Translations under genes and position numbers: made by a program
Source: Ruegeria sp. Ofav3-42
GTDB lineage: Bacteria > Pseudomonadota > Alphaproteobacteria > Rhodobacterales > Rhodobacteraceae
Assembly: GCF_022347725.1 (NCBI RefSeq)
Contig: NZ_JAKRGB010000014.1
Location: 1-64,000, forward strand
DNA length: 64,000 bases
Direction of reading: 5' to 3'
The notes under the pieces: generated by a model
Told to the model about the DNA's origin: nothing
Seen by the model: only the letters and a program-made list of their open reading frames with translations
The model's database searches: none
Shown here: one piece after another, positions 8,776 to 18,000 of the stretch
Numbering within the stretch: the stretch's first letter is position 1
Layout: the number at the start of each line of letters is the position of its first letter

Positions 8776-10485
8776 ATGAGCCTTCTGACAATCAACGACC
8801 TGACGGTCGAATTTCCGACGCGCCGCCAATTGTTCACGGCTGTGGACCACGTGGACCTGTCCGTTGAACCGGGTGAAATCCACGGTCTTGTAGGTGAATC
8901 CGGGGCAGGTAAATCCACCATCGGTGCGGCCATCATGGGTTTGCTGGACCGGCCCGGCCGGATTGCCAGCGGCACCATCAGGCTGAGCGGCGACCAGATC
9001 AGTGGTCTGGACGCCGACGCGATGCGCGGCTTGCGCGGCAAGAAGATCTCGATGATCTTTCAAGACCCGCTCACCTCGCTGAACCCGTTATTCACGGTGC
9101 GCGAGCAATTGGTTGAGACGATTCAGGCCCATCTGGGCGGAACCGATGCCGAAGCAAACCAACGTGCTCGTGATCTGATCGACCGGGTTGGTATTCCTGA
9201 TCCGGACACGCGGCTGGATCAGTACCCGCACCAGTTCTCGGGCGGGATGCGGCAGCGCGTTGTGATTGCGCTGGCCTTGTGCACCGAGCCGGATGTGATC
9301 ATCGCGGACGAACCGACCACGGCGCTGGACGTGTCGGTTCAAGCGCAGATTCTGGACCTGATCAAGGAACTGGCGCAGGAACGTCAGGTCGGCGTTATCC
9401 TGATCACCCACGACATGGGCGTGATCGCGGATACCACTGACAAGGTGACGGTCATGTACGCGGGCAAGGTGGTCGAAACCGGCCCGACTTCGCAGGTCAT
9501 GGGCCAGCCTAGCCACGAGTATACAAAGTCGCTGATCGCCGCAGTTCCGCGCCCGACGCTGAAACTGCACCGCTTTCCGCAGATCAGCTATGGCGGGCGT
9601 GAGACCCGGTTCGCGATCGAAGACATGGCGCGCCATTGGCCCAAGGTGGACAATGACGCCAGTAAACCGGTGTTCGAAATCCGCAACCTGACCAAGAAAT
9701 TCCTGCAACGCAAAGGTCTTCTGCCGTGGGATCGCACCTATTTCACCGCCGTTGACGAAGTGAGCTTCGACATCCGCGCAGGTGAAGTATTTGGTGTTGT
9801 AGGCGAGTCCGGCTCGGGCAAGTCGACCGTCGCGCGGATGATCGCAGGGCTGTACCCCGTGGATGGCGGTACGATCTCGTTCCAGGGGCAGGTGGTCAGC
9901 GATCTGACAAACAAGGCCGCACTGGATGCGTATCGCAAGAACATCCAGATGATCTTCCAGGACCCGTATTCGTCGCTGAACCCGCGTATGCGGGTGGACG
10001 ACATCGTGGCCGAGCCGATCCGCCATCACAAACTGATGGACGGGGCTGATATCAAGCGCCGCGTTGACGAATTGCTGGATCAGGTCGGTCTGGGGTACGA
10101 GGCAGGTATGAAATACCCGCACGAGTTCTCGGGCGGCCAAAGGCAGCGGATTTCTATTGCCCGCGCACTGGCCACGCAGCCGCGGTTCCTGATCTGTGAC
10201 GAACCGACCAGTGCGCTGGACGTTTCCATTCAGGCGCAAATCCTGAACATCCTGAAGGACCTGCAGGAGCATCTGGGCCTGACCTTGCTGTTCATCAGTC
10301 ACGACCTGCCGGTGGTGCGCCAGATGTGCGATCGGGTGGCCGTGATGAAGCAAGGCAAGGTTGTCGAGTTGCAGGAGACCAACGCGCTGTTTGCCAACCC
10401 GCAAACCGAATATGCGGCGGAACTGCTGCGGCTGATGCCGAAACTGGACGATCTGTCGACCGACGGATTGGAGGCCGAGGCCTGA
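8776..10485 (+). CDS. Fused dual-domain ABC transporter ATPase (DppD-DppF type)
   Basis: A 569-residue protein with two complete nucleotide-binding domains. In the first, Walker A is GESGAGKST (about 41-49), the signature is FSGGMRQR and Walker B is [12 protein letters not shown]. In the second, Walker A is GESGSGKST (about 345-353), the signature is FSGGQRQR and Walker B is [11 protein letters not shown]. Both have the oligopeptide-transporter C-terminal extension. Fusion of the D and F subunits is common in Rhodobacteraceae and guarantees one of each per complex. It powers the importer encoded upstream. Confidence 0.95.
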   Translation: MSLLTINDLTVEFPTRRQLFTAVDHVDLSVEPGEIHGLVGESGAGKSTIGAAIMGLLDRPGRIASGTIRLSGDQISGLDADAMRGLRGKKISMIFQDPLTSLNPLFTVREQLVETIQAHLGGTDAEANQRARDLIDRVGIPDPDTRLDQYPHQFSGGMRQRVVIALALCTEPDVIIADEPTTALDVSVQAQILDLIKELAQERQVGVILITHDMGVIADTTDKVTVMYAGKVVETGPTSQVMGQPSHEYTKSLIAAVPRPTLKLHRFPQISYGGRETRFAIEDMARHWPKVDNDASKPVFEIRNLTKKFLQRKGLLPWDRTYFTAVDEVSFDIRAGEVFGVVGESGSGKSTVARMIAGLYPVDGGTISFQGQVVSDLTNKAALDAYRKNIQMIFQDPYSSLNPRMRVDDIVAEPIRHHKLMDGADIKRRVDELLDQVGLGYEAGMKYPHEFSGGQRQRISIARALATQPRFLICDEPTSALDVSIQAQILNILKDLQEHLGLTLLFISHDLPVVRQMCDRVAVMKQGKVVELQETNALFANPQTEYAAELLRLMPKLDDLSTDGLEAEA

Positions 10486-10494
10486 GCTTGTAAG

Positions 10495-10523
10495 CCCAAT
10501 TGCCCGCCACTTGGGCAATTGGG
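10495..10523 (+). terminator. Hairpin at the end of the ABC transporter operon
   Basis: The arms CCCAATTGCCC (10495-10505) and GGGCAATTGGG (10513-10523) form an 11-bp perfect stem ten bases after the ATPase stop. No long U-run follows, so it may act with Rho or as an mRNA end. It separates the transporter operon from the cyclase gene. Confidence 0.55.
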
Positions 10524-10617
10524 TGTGCATAAACATTAAAATATTCAAACTTTGCAGACTCATGAGGGTCTGCTGTGCTAGGTCTGTTTCTGGAGTTGGG
10601 GACTTCAGAGGGGCGAA

Positions 10618-13600
10618 ATGTCTCAGGACCTTAGGGACTGGCTAAGCGCACTTGGACTATCTGACTACGCGCAAGCCTTTTTGGATAACAAAATTGATTT
10701 CGCAATTTTACCCGACCTGACGGGTGAAGATCTGACCGAAATCGGAGTAACTGCCGTCGGCGACCGCCGGAGGTTGCTGCGCGCGATTGCCGAGCTTGAG
10801 ACGGTTGAAACCGTTCAACCCTATGAACCGGACGCACCGCTGGAGCCTGCCCGGCGGCAGGTGACGGTCATGTTTGCTGACCTGACCGGGTTCACTCGTT
10901 TGACCAGCGAGTTGGATGCCGAGGACATGCACGCTCTGCTCAACGCCTTCTTCACCAAGGTGGACCACGTGGTCGAGAAATACGGCGGCCGGATCGACAA
11001 GCACATAGGCGATGCCGTCATGGCCGTTTTTGGCGCGCCCATTTCGCATACAAATGATACCGAGAGGGCCGCACGGGCAGCGCTGGAGATCCACGCAGTA
11101 TTGCCCAGCCTGAGCCCTCCGCTGTCCTGCCATATCGGGATTGCCTCGGGGCAAGTTATCGCCAGCACGACGGGCAGTCAGGCGCATACCGAATATACCG
11201 TGACAGGTGATGGCGTGAATCTGGCCTCGCGCATTACCGATATGGCAGTGCCCGGGCAAACCTTGGTTTCCCATGACATTCAGCGTGCGTTAGGGCCGCT
11301 TTTTGTCGGCGAGTCCATGGGCGAAAAGGAAATCAAAGGTCTCAGCGACCCGGTCGAGCTATGGCGGCTGGACCGTATGGCGCGAAACATCCGGTCGCGC
11401 CGACATCGCTTTGTGGGCCGCGAACGCGAGCTGTCCTTGTTTTCGGCTACCTTCGACCGGTGCCAGCGGCATGGTAAGGGCGAAGTCCACATCGTTTTGG
11501 GCGAACCCGGCATCGGCAAGACCCACTTGTCCGAACAAGTTGCCGAGCTGGCCGACAGCCTGTCTTACTCCATCCACAATGGAGTTGTTATGGATTTCGG
11601 CGCACGCGAGGGGCACTCGGCCATCCAATCCGTGACGCGCAGTATCCTGGGACTGGAATCGTCGGATGACCCCTCAATGAGCGCGGCTGCAGCAGATGAT
11701 GCGATCAGCAAGGGTTGGGTATCGCCAGCCAACGCGGCTCACCTTAAAGCGTTGCTGGAACTGGAACAAGATCCCGGCGTGGCTGAGGTCTATGCGGTGA
11801 TGGACAATGCAACCCGCCTGCGGGGGCGGCGTCAAGCCCTCGACGAGCTGATCGCTGCGCGCAGTGAAGAGACCCCGCTGCTGATCCAGATCGAAGACAT
11901 CCACTGGGCTGCACCCGAGATCCTGACGTCCTGCGCGCATATCGCGGCGATGACGCGTGATCTGCCTTGTGTTCTGATGATGACCAGCCGGGTGGAAGGC
12001 GACCCGATCAACCGCGAATGGCAATCGGCAACGGATGGGGCGCTGATTTCCAAACTGGAACTGGCCCCGATGGGCGATGAACAGGCCCGTAAGCTGGTCG
12101 AGGAATTCACCGGAATCGATCCCGAGTTGCTGGATACCTGCGTGAAACGCGCCGGGGGCAATCCGTTGTTTCTGGAGCAGTTGCTGCGCAATATCGACGT
12201 GCTGAAACAGGAATCAGTTCCGGGCAGCATTCAGGGCATTGTGCAGTCCCGTTTGGATTCATTGGATCGGGCCAGTCGGACGTCTATTCAGGCCGCGTCC
12301 GTGCTTGGGCAGAGGTTCTCGCCCGAGGTGCTGAATTTCCTTTTGGGTGAAGGGCATCTGGACACCTCGACGCTGATCCGGTCGGCCCTGATCCGCGAGG
12401 CTGAGGCCGATCTGATGTTTGCCCACGCACTGATCCGCGATGGGTCATATGCAACTCTGGTGAAATCTGAACGTGCGCGACTGCATCGTCAGGCAGCGAA
12501 ATGGTTCGAAGACCGCGACGCGACCTTACGTGCGCAACATTTGGACCGTGCAGGCGCGACGAACGCGGCCCAAGCCTATCTGGAGGCTGCTGACAAATTG
12601 ATCCTGGCCTTCCAATTTGACGATGCGAGTCCACTGATCGAACGGGCATTGGAACTGCCCGCGCCCGCTGGCGTGCGTTTCGATCTGCTCTGCGCCCGAG
12701 GTGAAACACACAGGTTGCAGGGCCTGTCGGACGATGCGTTGCGCGAATTCAAGGAAGCCGCTGAACTGGCGGATACGGATGAGCAAGTCTGCCGGGTGCA
12801 GATCGGTCTGGCGCAGGCCGCGCGGCAGGCCAGCCTGTACCAAGAAGCCCTGGAAAGCCTCGACATCGCCGAGGCTGCCGCCGAACGTTGCGGATCTGAC
12901 CGAGACATCGCACAGATCAACTATGTGCGCGGCAATGTGTACTTCCCGTTGGGGCAGGTACAGAAAGCGCTTGAGAGCAATGAAAAGGCTCTAACACTGG
13001 CGAGAAAGCTGGAATCGGCACGCCTTGAGGTCGGCGCGTTGAGTGGGTTCGGCGATGCCAATTTCATGAATGCCACGATGCAGACGGCGACAGGGTTCTA
13101 CACGCAAGCAGTCGAGCGGGCACGGGAAAAGGGTTTGGTTCGCGATCTGGCTGCGAATTTGCACAATCTGAGCGTGGCGCGCAGCTACACCGGTGATGTG
13201 GCGCAGGGCAAGCTGGATGCGCAGGAGGCCATTGAGGTGTCGCAGAAGTACTTTGCCTTTGTTCCGGAATGCGTGGCGCAGACCTGTCTGGGCGTTGCGC
13301 ACACCTTTTTGGGAGAGCTGGATCAGGCGCTGGATGCCTTTACCCTTTCCGCTGAGATTGCAAACCGCGTTGGTGCGAAACGGCTCGAGGCGCAAGCGCT
13401 GGAGCATCTTGCCCGTACACAGGTTTATGCGGGGCAAATGGAGCAGGCCCGTGAAACCGGAAGGCGAGCCGTCGATATTGCCCTTGAACACGGCCGGAAT
13501 TTTGTTGGGCCAAAAGCGTTGTCCGCGTTGGCGCTGGCCGAAGAGGACGCGGAGGCACAAGCTCAACATCTCAAGCTTGGCGAGCAGATCATCGCAGAAG

Positions 13601-13896
13601 GCTGCGTTGGCCACAGCCACTTGCATTTCTATACAGATGCCAGCGCCGTCATGCTGGCGCGGCAGGAATGGGATGAAGCCTCGCGTTATGCAGATGCGCT
13701 GGCGGCGTTTACCGCGGATGAGCCCCTTCCGATGGTCAAACTGTCCGTCCAACAGGCTCGAACGCTGGCCGAATGCGGGGCCTGGGGCATTCCTTTGGCG
13801 GCGCATGAGGGGTTCGAGGAGTTGAGCGCCCGGTTTCAGGACCTGGGCATCACGCAGTCGCTGGTCGGGCGGCTGGACTGGCAGGCGAGGGGCTGA
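10618..13896 (+). CDS. SAM - class III adenylate cyclase - AAA ATPase - TPR signalling protein
   Basis: A 1092-residue soluble protein with no membrane segment. Residues 1-62 form a SAM domain (LSALGLSDYAQAF...LPDLTGEDLTEIG). Residues about 78-225 form a class III nucleotide cyclase domain. All catalytic positions are present: metal ligands Asp88 (MFADLTGFT) and Asp132 (KHIGDAVMAVFG), adenine-selecting Lys128 and Thr194 (EYTVTGDGV), and transition-state Asn201 and Arg205. The Lys/Thr pair is typical of class IIIb adenylate cyclases, so cAMP is the expected product. Residues about 264-620 form an AAA/STAND-type ATPase (Walker A GEPGIGKT at 295-302; Walker B LIQIEDIHW). The rest is TPR-like helical repeats to the end. 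The architecture recalls soluble adenylate cyclase. The upstream region carries a GCAGAC/GTCTGC dyad (10554-10573). The channel gene starts on the base after this stop, so the two are almost certainly co-translated. Confidence 0.93.
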   Translation: MSQDLRDWLSALGLSDYAQAFLDNKIDFAILPDLTGEDLTEIGVTAVGDRRRLLRAIAELETVETVQPYEPDAPLEPARRQVTVMFADLTGFTRLTSELDAEDMHALLNAFFTKVDHVVEKYGGRIDKHIGDAVMAVFGAPISHTNDTERAARAALEIHAVLPSLSPPLSCHIGIASGQVIASTTGSQAHTEYTVTGDGVNLASRITDMAVPGQTLVSHDIQRALGPLFVGESMGEKEIKGLSDPVELWRLDRMARNIRSRRHRFVGRERELSLFSATFDRCQRHGKGEVHIVLGEPGIGKTHLSEQVAELADSLSYSIHNGVVMDFGAREGHSAIQSVTRSILGLESSDDPSMSAAAADDAISKGWVSPANAAHLKALLELEQDPGVAEVYAVMDNATRLRGRRQALDELIAARSEETPLLIQIEDIHWAAPEILTSCAHIAAMTRDLPCVLMMTSRVEGDPINREWQSATDGALISKLELAPMGDEQARKLVEEFTGIDPELLDTCVKRAGGNPLFLEQLLRNIDVLKQESVPGSIQGIVQSRLDSLDRASRTSIQAASVLGQRFSPEVLNFLLGEGHLDTSTLIRSALIREAEADLMFAHALIRDGSYATLVKSERARLHRQAAKWFEDRDATLRAQHLDRAGATNAAQAYLEAADKLILAFQFDDASPLIERALELPAPAGVRFDLLCARGETHRLQGLSDDALREFKEAAELADTDEQVCRVQIGLAQAARQASLYQEALESLDIAEAAAERCGSDRDIAQINYVRGNVYFPLGQVQKALESNEKALTLARKLESARLEVGALSGFGDANFMNATMQTATGFYTQAVERAREKGLVRDLAANLHNLSVARSYTGDVAQGKLDAQEAIEVSQKYFAFVPECVAQTCLGVAHTFLGELDQALDAFTLSAEIANRVGAKRLEAQALEHLARTQVYAGQMEQARETGRRAVDIALEHGRNFVGPKALSALALAEEDAEAQAQHLKLGEQIIAEGCVGHSHLHFYTDASAVMLARQEWDEASRYADALAAFTADEPLPMVKLSVQQARTLAECGAWGIPLAAHEGFEELSARFQDLGITQSLVGRLDWQARG

Positions 13897-15072
13897 ATGA
13901 GCATCGAAAAGAAAGTCTGGTTGATATCGGGTGCCATCACACTGGGTCTGGCCATTCTTTTGATCAAGCTCTGGAGTGACCTGAACCATTTCGAAGAGGA
14001 CCCGACGCAATTGCCGGATCAGGCGTCGGTCGATGCCTACCTGCAGGACCTTCCGCGTATGCCGGAGCATCAGATCAGAACGGGTATCTTCATAAAATCC
14101 TTTAGCTTTACCGGGGCCAGCGACGTCCACATCAGCGGCTATATATGGCAGCATTACGAGGAGGGTGTGCACGATTCAATCAAACCAGCCGAAGGCGAAG
14201 TCGGGTTCATCCTGCCGGAAGCCGCAGACGCCGCGAATGGCCTGATCAAAGAGGCTTATCGCATAAATCAGGGTGGATCAGAGCTAATCGGCTGGTACTT
14301 TGAACAGACCCTGCGTCAGTCTTTTGATTACACCAGCTACCCGTTCGATCACAAAACCGTCTGGGTTCGGTTCTGGCCGGGTCAGTTTGAGATTGATGTG
14401 GCTCTAATACCGGACTTTTCGGCCTATCCGGCCACTGGGCCCGATGACATTTTTGGCATCGACAACCGCATCGTCATGGGCACATGGGACCGTGAAAACA
14501 CCTATTTCGACTATCGCTTGTCCGATCTGGATACCACGCTGGGCATCGGTCAGAACGAGTACCAGACCAACTTGCCCGAGCTGCACTATAACTTTGTCAT
14601 CAAGCGGAACTTTGCGAATGCTTTCATCGTCCACATGATTCCATTGATCGTGGTGACTATGCTGCTGTTCGGGGCCGTCATGACCGTCACGCGCCGACCC
14701 AATCTGGTGGAACGGCACGATTTCAGCACCTCGACCGTCATCGGAACCTGCTCGGTCCTGTTCTTCGTGATCCTGTTGGCGCACGTACAGCTGCGCGAGG
14801 GGTTTGCCGGATCACCGGTGATCTACATGGAGTCGTTCTTTTTCCTGATGTACTTCCTGCTGCTGGCCGTGTCGGTGAATACATATTTCTTTGCCGCCGA
14901 GGCCGTGCCGTCCTTGTGGTTCATCCACTACAAGGACAACCTTATCCCCAAGGCCGCGTTCTGGCCTTTTGTCCTTTTGTGCATGGTAATCATCACGGCC
15001 TACAACCTCAGCCTCAAGGAAGAACCCGAGGATGAGGTTGTGATACAGCGTCACGACGAGGCAGGCGGCTGA
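13897..15072 (+). CDS. Pentameric ligand-gated ion channel (Cys-loop/Pro-loop receptor) homologue
   Basis: A 391-residue membrane protein not previously assigned by me to any simple bacterial family, but with the full pLGIC layout. A signal anchor lies at residues 8-26. Residues about 55-236 form a beta-rich extracytoplasmic domain with the loop motif SYPFDHKTVWV (YPFD at 148-151, the Pro-loop signature). Then comes the pre-M1 NFVIKRN (Arg237), followed by four transmembrane helices: M1 238-262 with its conserved Pro249 (MIPL), M2 278-298, M3 about 305-333 and M4 353-370. A short acidic tail ends the protein. There are no Cys residues flanking the Pro-loop, as in other bacterial members. It should form a pentameric ligand-gated pore in the inner membrane; ligand and ion selectivity are unknown. 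The stop of the cyclase gene and the ATG here are adjacent (TGAATG), and the 3' end overlaps the convergent gene by 22 bases. Confidence 0.8.
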   Translation: MSIEKKVWLISGAITLGLAILLIKLWSDLNHFEEDPTQLPDQASVDAYLQDLPRMPEHQIRTGIFIKSFSFTGASDVHISGYIWQHYEEGVHDSIKPAEGEVGFILPEAADAANGLIKEAYRINQGGSELIGWYFEQTLRQSFDYTSYPFDHKTVWVRFWPGQFEIDVALIPDFSAYPATGPDDIFGIDNRIVMGTWDRENTYFDYRLSDLDTTLGIGQNEYQTNLPELHYNFVIKRNFANAFIVHMIPLIVVTMLLFGAVMTVTRRPNLVERHDFSTSTVIGTCSVLFFVILLAHVQLREGFAGSPVIYMESFFFLMYFLLLAVSVNTYFFAAEAVPSLWFIHYKDNLIPKAAFWPFVLLCMVIITAYNLSLKEEPEDEVVIQRHDEAGG

Positions 15073-18000
15073 AATCCGGGCTTGGGTGTGCCTTTTGCCA
15101 TGTCCAGCGTGTATTCCGCGACAATCCCAGAGGTGCCCTGTTCCCATTGATCCAGGTATTTGGTGGGATGCGCGATCACATAGGCATAGGCGGGTTTTTT
15201 TACGCCATTGATCATCACATTGATCCGCTTGCGGACATAGACGTTCTCAGGCGATCCGGGACCATGATAGCCTTCCAGCTTGTCCAGCTCTTTCAACCCC
15301 GACGAATTCACCCGATACACCTCTCCACGGATCGGTTTGCCGCGCCCTTTCTGGTCGACCAGCGTTGCCATCCGGTGCAGGTAGCCACAGTTCGGATTGT
15401 CGCAAAACGGCTCATGCGGGACGATCAGGGGCATGCGCTGCCGGGTCACGGCTTCACCCACAAAGTCGTCCAGAAATTCGACATGGGCCTCATGGTTTGG
15501 GAAGCCTTTTTTCAGCGAGCCGTAGGTGAAGTAGAGATAGGTTCGTTCGCGGTCTTCGACCAGACAGGCTTCATCCTCTTCCTCCAGTTCGGTCAATGTG
15601 TGCGTGTTGGCCCAGTCTTCCAACATGGTCAGTATCTCTTCCGAAACATCGGCTTCTCTGACGTCCTTGGCGTTTTGGGGGTTCTGCAGGAAGTGGATGC
15701 ATGCGCTTGCGTCGATCCCATCCGCGCCCAGCAGGGCTTTGACCATGTCGACCGAGTTGTTCATCACCGCCACATGCAGGCTGGTAAAGCCGTGATCATT
15801 GGTGGCGTTGACGTTGATACCGCGTTTTATCAGCTCATTTGCGGCCGCCAGATCGGGCTTTCCATGGTTTTTACCGTTCTCATGCACCTCGCCTTCACCG
15901 CCAGCCGCGTAGTGCAGCAGAGTGTCGCCGTTCTGGTCATCCACGATGTCGATCCCGGCCATTCCGTTATCAATGGCGTCGAACACGCGGCTCCATTGTG
16001 CGAACTCGTCCGACGCGGCGGCCTCTTGCGCCCATTTGCAGATATTGTGTTCCTGGTCGGCCAGTTCCTCGAACGCTTCGTCCAGAACGTCCATGATCTG
16101 ATCCGGGGTCGCCATCATACCGATCCCCATCATGCCGTTTGACAGCCGCCCCTTGCGCGGACCCACAAGGTCAACGCCAAGGTCCCGCAACTTTTCAACA
16201 TTCCTCTGGGTGGTGACGTTGTTCCACATGTTTGTGTTGCACGCCGGGCAGAGGATCGCGGGTTTGTTCCGGTACTGCCAGGCGACAAAGACCGAGGTCA
16301 GCAGGTTATCGGCGATACCGTTGGCGATCTTGCCCATCGTGTTGCAGGTCACCGGCGCCACGATCACGCAATCGGCCCAGTCACACAGGGCAAGATGCGA
16401 GGCACGCAGCGGCATTCCGAACTGGGTATAGCGGAAGTTCCATTCGTCATCGTCGCGGTAATAGTCGTTGTGCGAGATGTAATCCTCGACCTTCTCGGGC
16501 TCGTATCCCCTCTCGATCTCGACGCCCTTTTCAATCTCGATATCGCGAAAGAACTTCTCGGCCGAAACGGACGGGATGAGTTTTACGTTATGGCCGGCGG
16601 CGGTGATCTTCTTCACCAGTTGGGGCACCTTATCTGCGGCAGAAGACCCGCAGGCGCACAGAAGGACATTGCGCTTTTCGCAGGGCGCATCGGTCAGCCC
16701 GCCTTTGGGATAGCCGAAGATGTTCTTGTCCAGGCTGGGGGACTCGTGGCGCAGCAAGACCGGCAGTCCGGCCTCTTTTACGTCCTTTTGAAACTGACCT
16801 TTCAGGATCCTGTCGACGATGTCTTGTCTCCTGCCCAGGCACTCGCCCTGGAAAAACAGATAAGGGACGGATTCTTTACCGGTCATCGAGATAAGTTGCC
16901 GCCGCATTTTCATGACATTGGCCCCGTGCCCTTCGACATCGATCAACTTGATATCGGTAATGCCAATATTGGCGAGAATACTGCGCAGCATGTAGGACCA
17001 CGGGTCTTCATCCGCATAGAACAACACGAGGGGATGTTTTTTGGTGATGCGGACCACGTCGCTGGGGTCTTCGGGTGGTTCCTGTTCTTCGATCACCAGC
17101 AGCGCCGGATCTTTCAGGTCGCGGAGACCGCGGAAGATATGGCTGCGCGGCGCCTGCCAGACCTGCGAGGTTGCCGGGCTCATGTCCACGACGGTCACCA
17201 GTTCAGTTTCGTCGTCATAGGCGATGCAAAGGCACCAGAATTCCTCAAGCAGGGCCGTTTCCCGATACGCATACGCCGGGGGGCGAATGACTTTGGACCC
17301 CAGAACCTTGTTGAAGTCGATGTTGATCATCAGGTGGCGGTCGTCATGTTCATTCAGGCTGTGCAACTGATTGCGAAACCAGTCTTCGGGCGCTTGGATA
17401 CTTTTGTCAGGACGCTCGTCAAAGCTGCGGAAAGCGCTGCCCAGATCGACGTCCGGTTCCTGGATGAGGTACCGCTGGGCCATCGCGTGCATTTCCCTGG
17501 CTGTGGAGACGCGACTGAGTGCATCGGTCAGATCGACCTGCGTCGCCATCAGCAACTTGTCTTCGTCGACGTTGTCATCGCCAAGAATGGCAAGGCTTTC
17601 GGCAAGAACGCCCATCGAGTTCATATTTGGGCTGGCACGCCGGAACAGATTGCGCCGCTTTTTGGGGTCCTTGGCCAGATAGAGCGTGCTGTCGACATAG
17701 TTGCAGTCTTGTTGCAGCGTTTGCAGGTGGGTTTTGACCGCCTCCCGCGCCGAGAACCGCAGGATGCCCCGCGACCGCATCGAGGTTCCGTCGCGATCGG
17801 ACATCCCGGCCCACAGGCGATCGATGGTGGTGACCCACAGCTTGCCGTATTTCTCAGGGTGGACATCCATCATATGCACCAGACCCGTGCTGGGATTGCA
17901 CTTTGCGATGATCGCAAAATGGCCGCCTGGCATGTTGTCTTTGCCATGCGCCACGCCAACCTGGAAATTTGCGACGAGGATGTCGTTGTCCCCTCCCAGC

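Noticed and set aside
15147..16142. Long open frames on the plus strand across 15.1-18.6 kb (331 and 548 codons)
   Set aside because: They are antisense shadows of the multidomain gene. Their residues show no family motifs, whereas the minus frame carries six recognisable domains.
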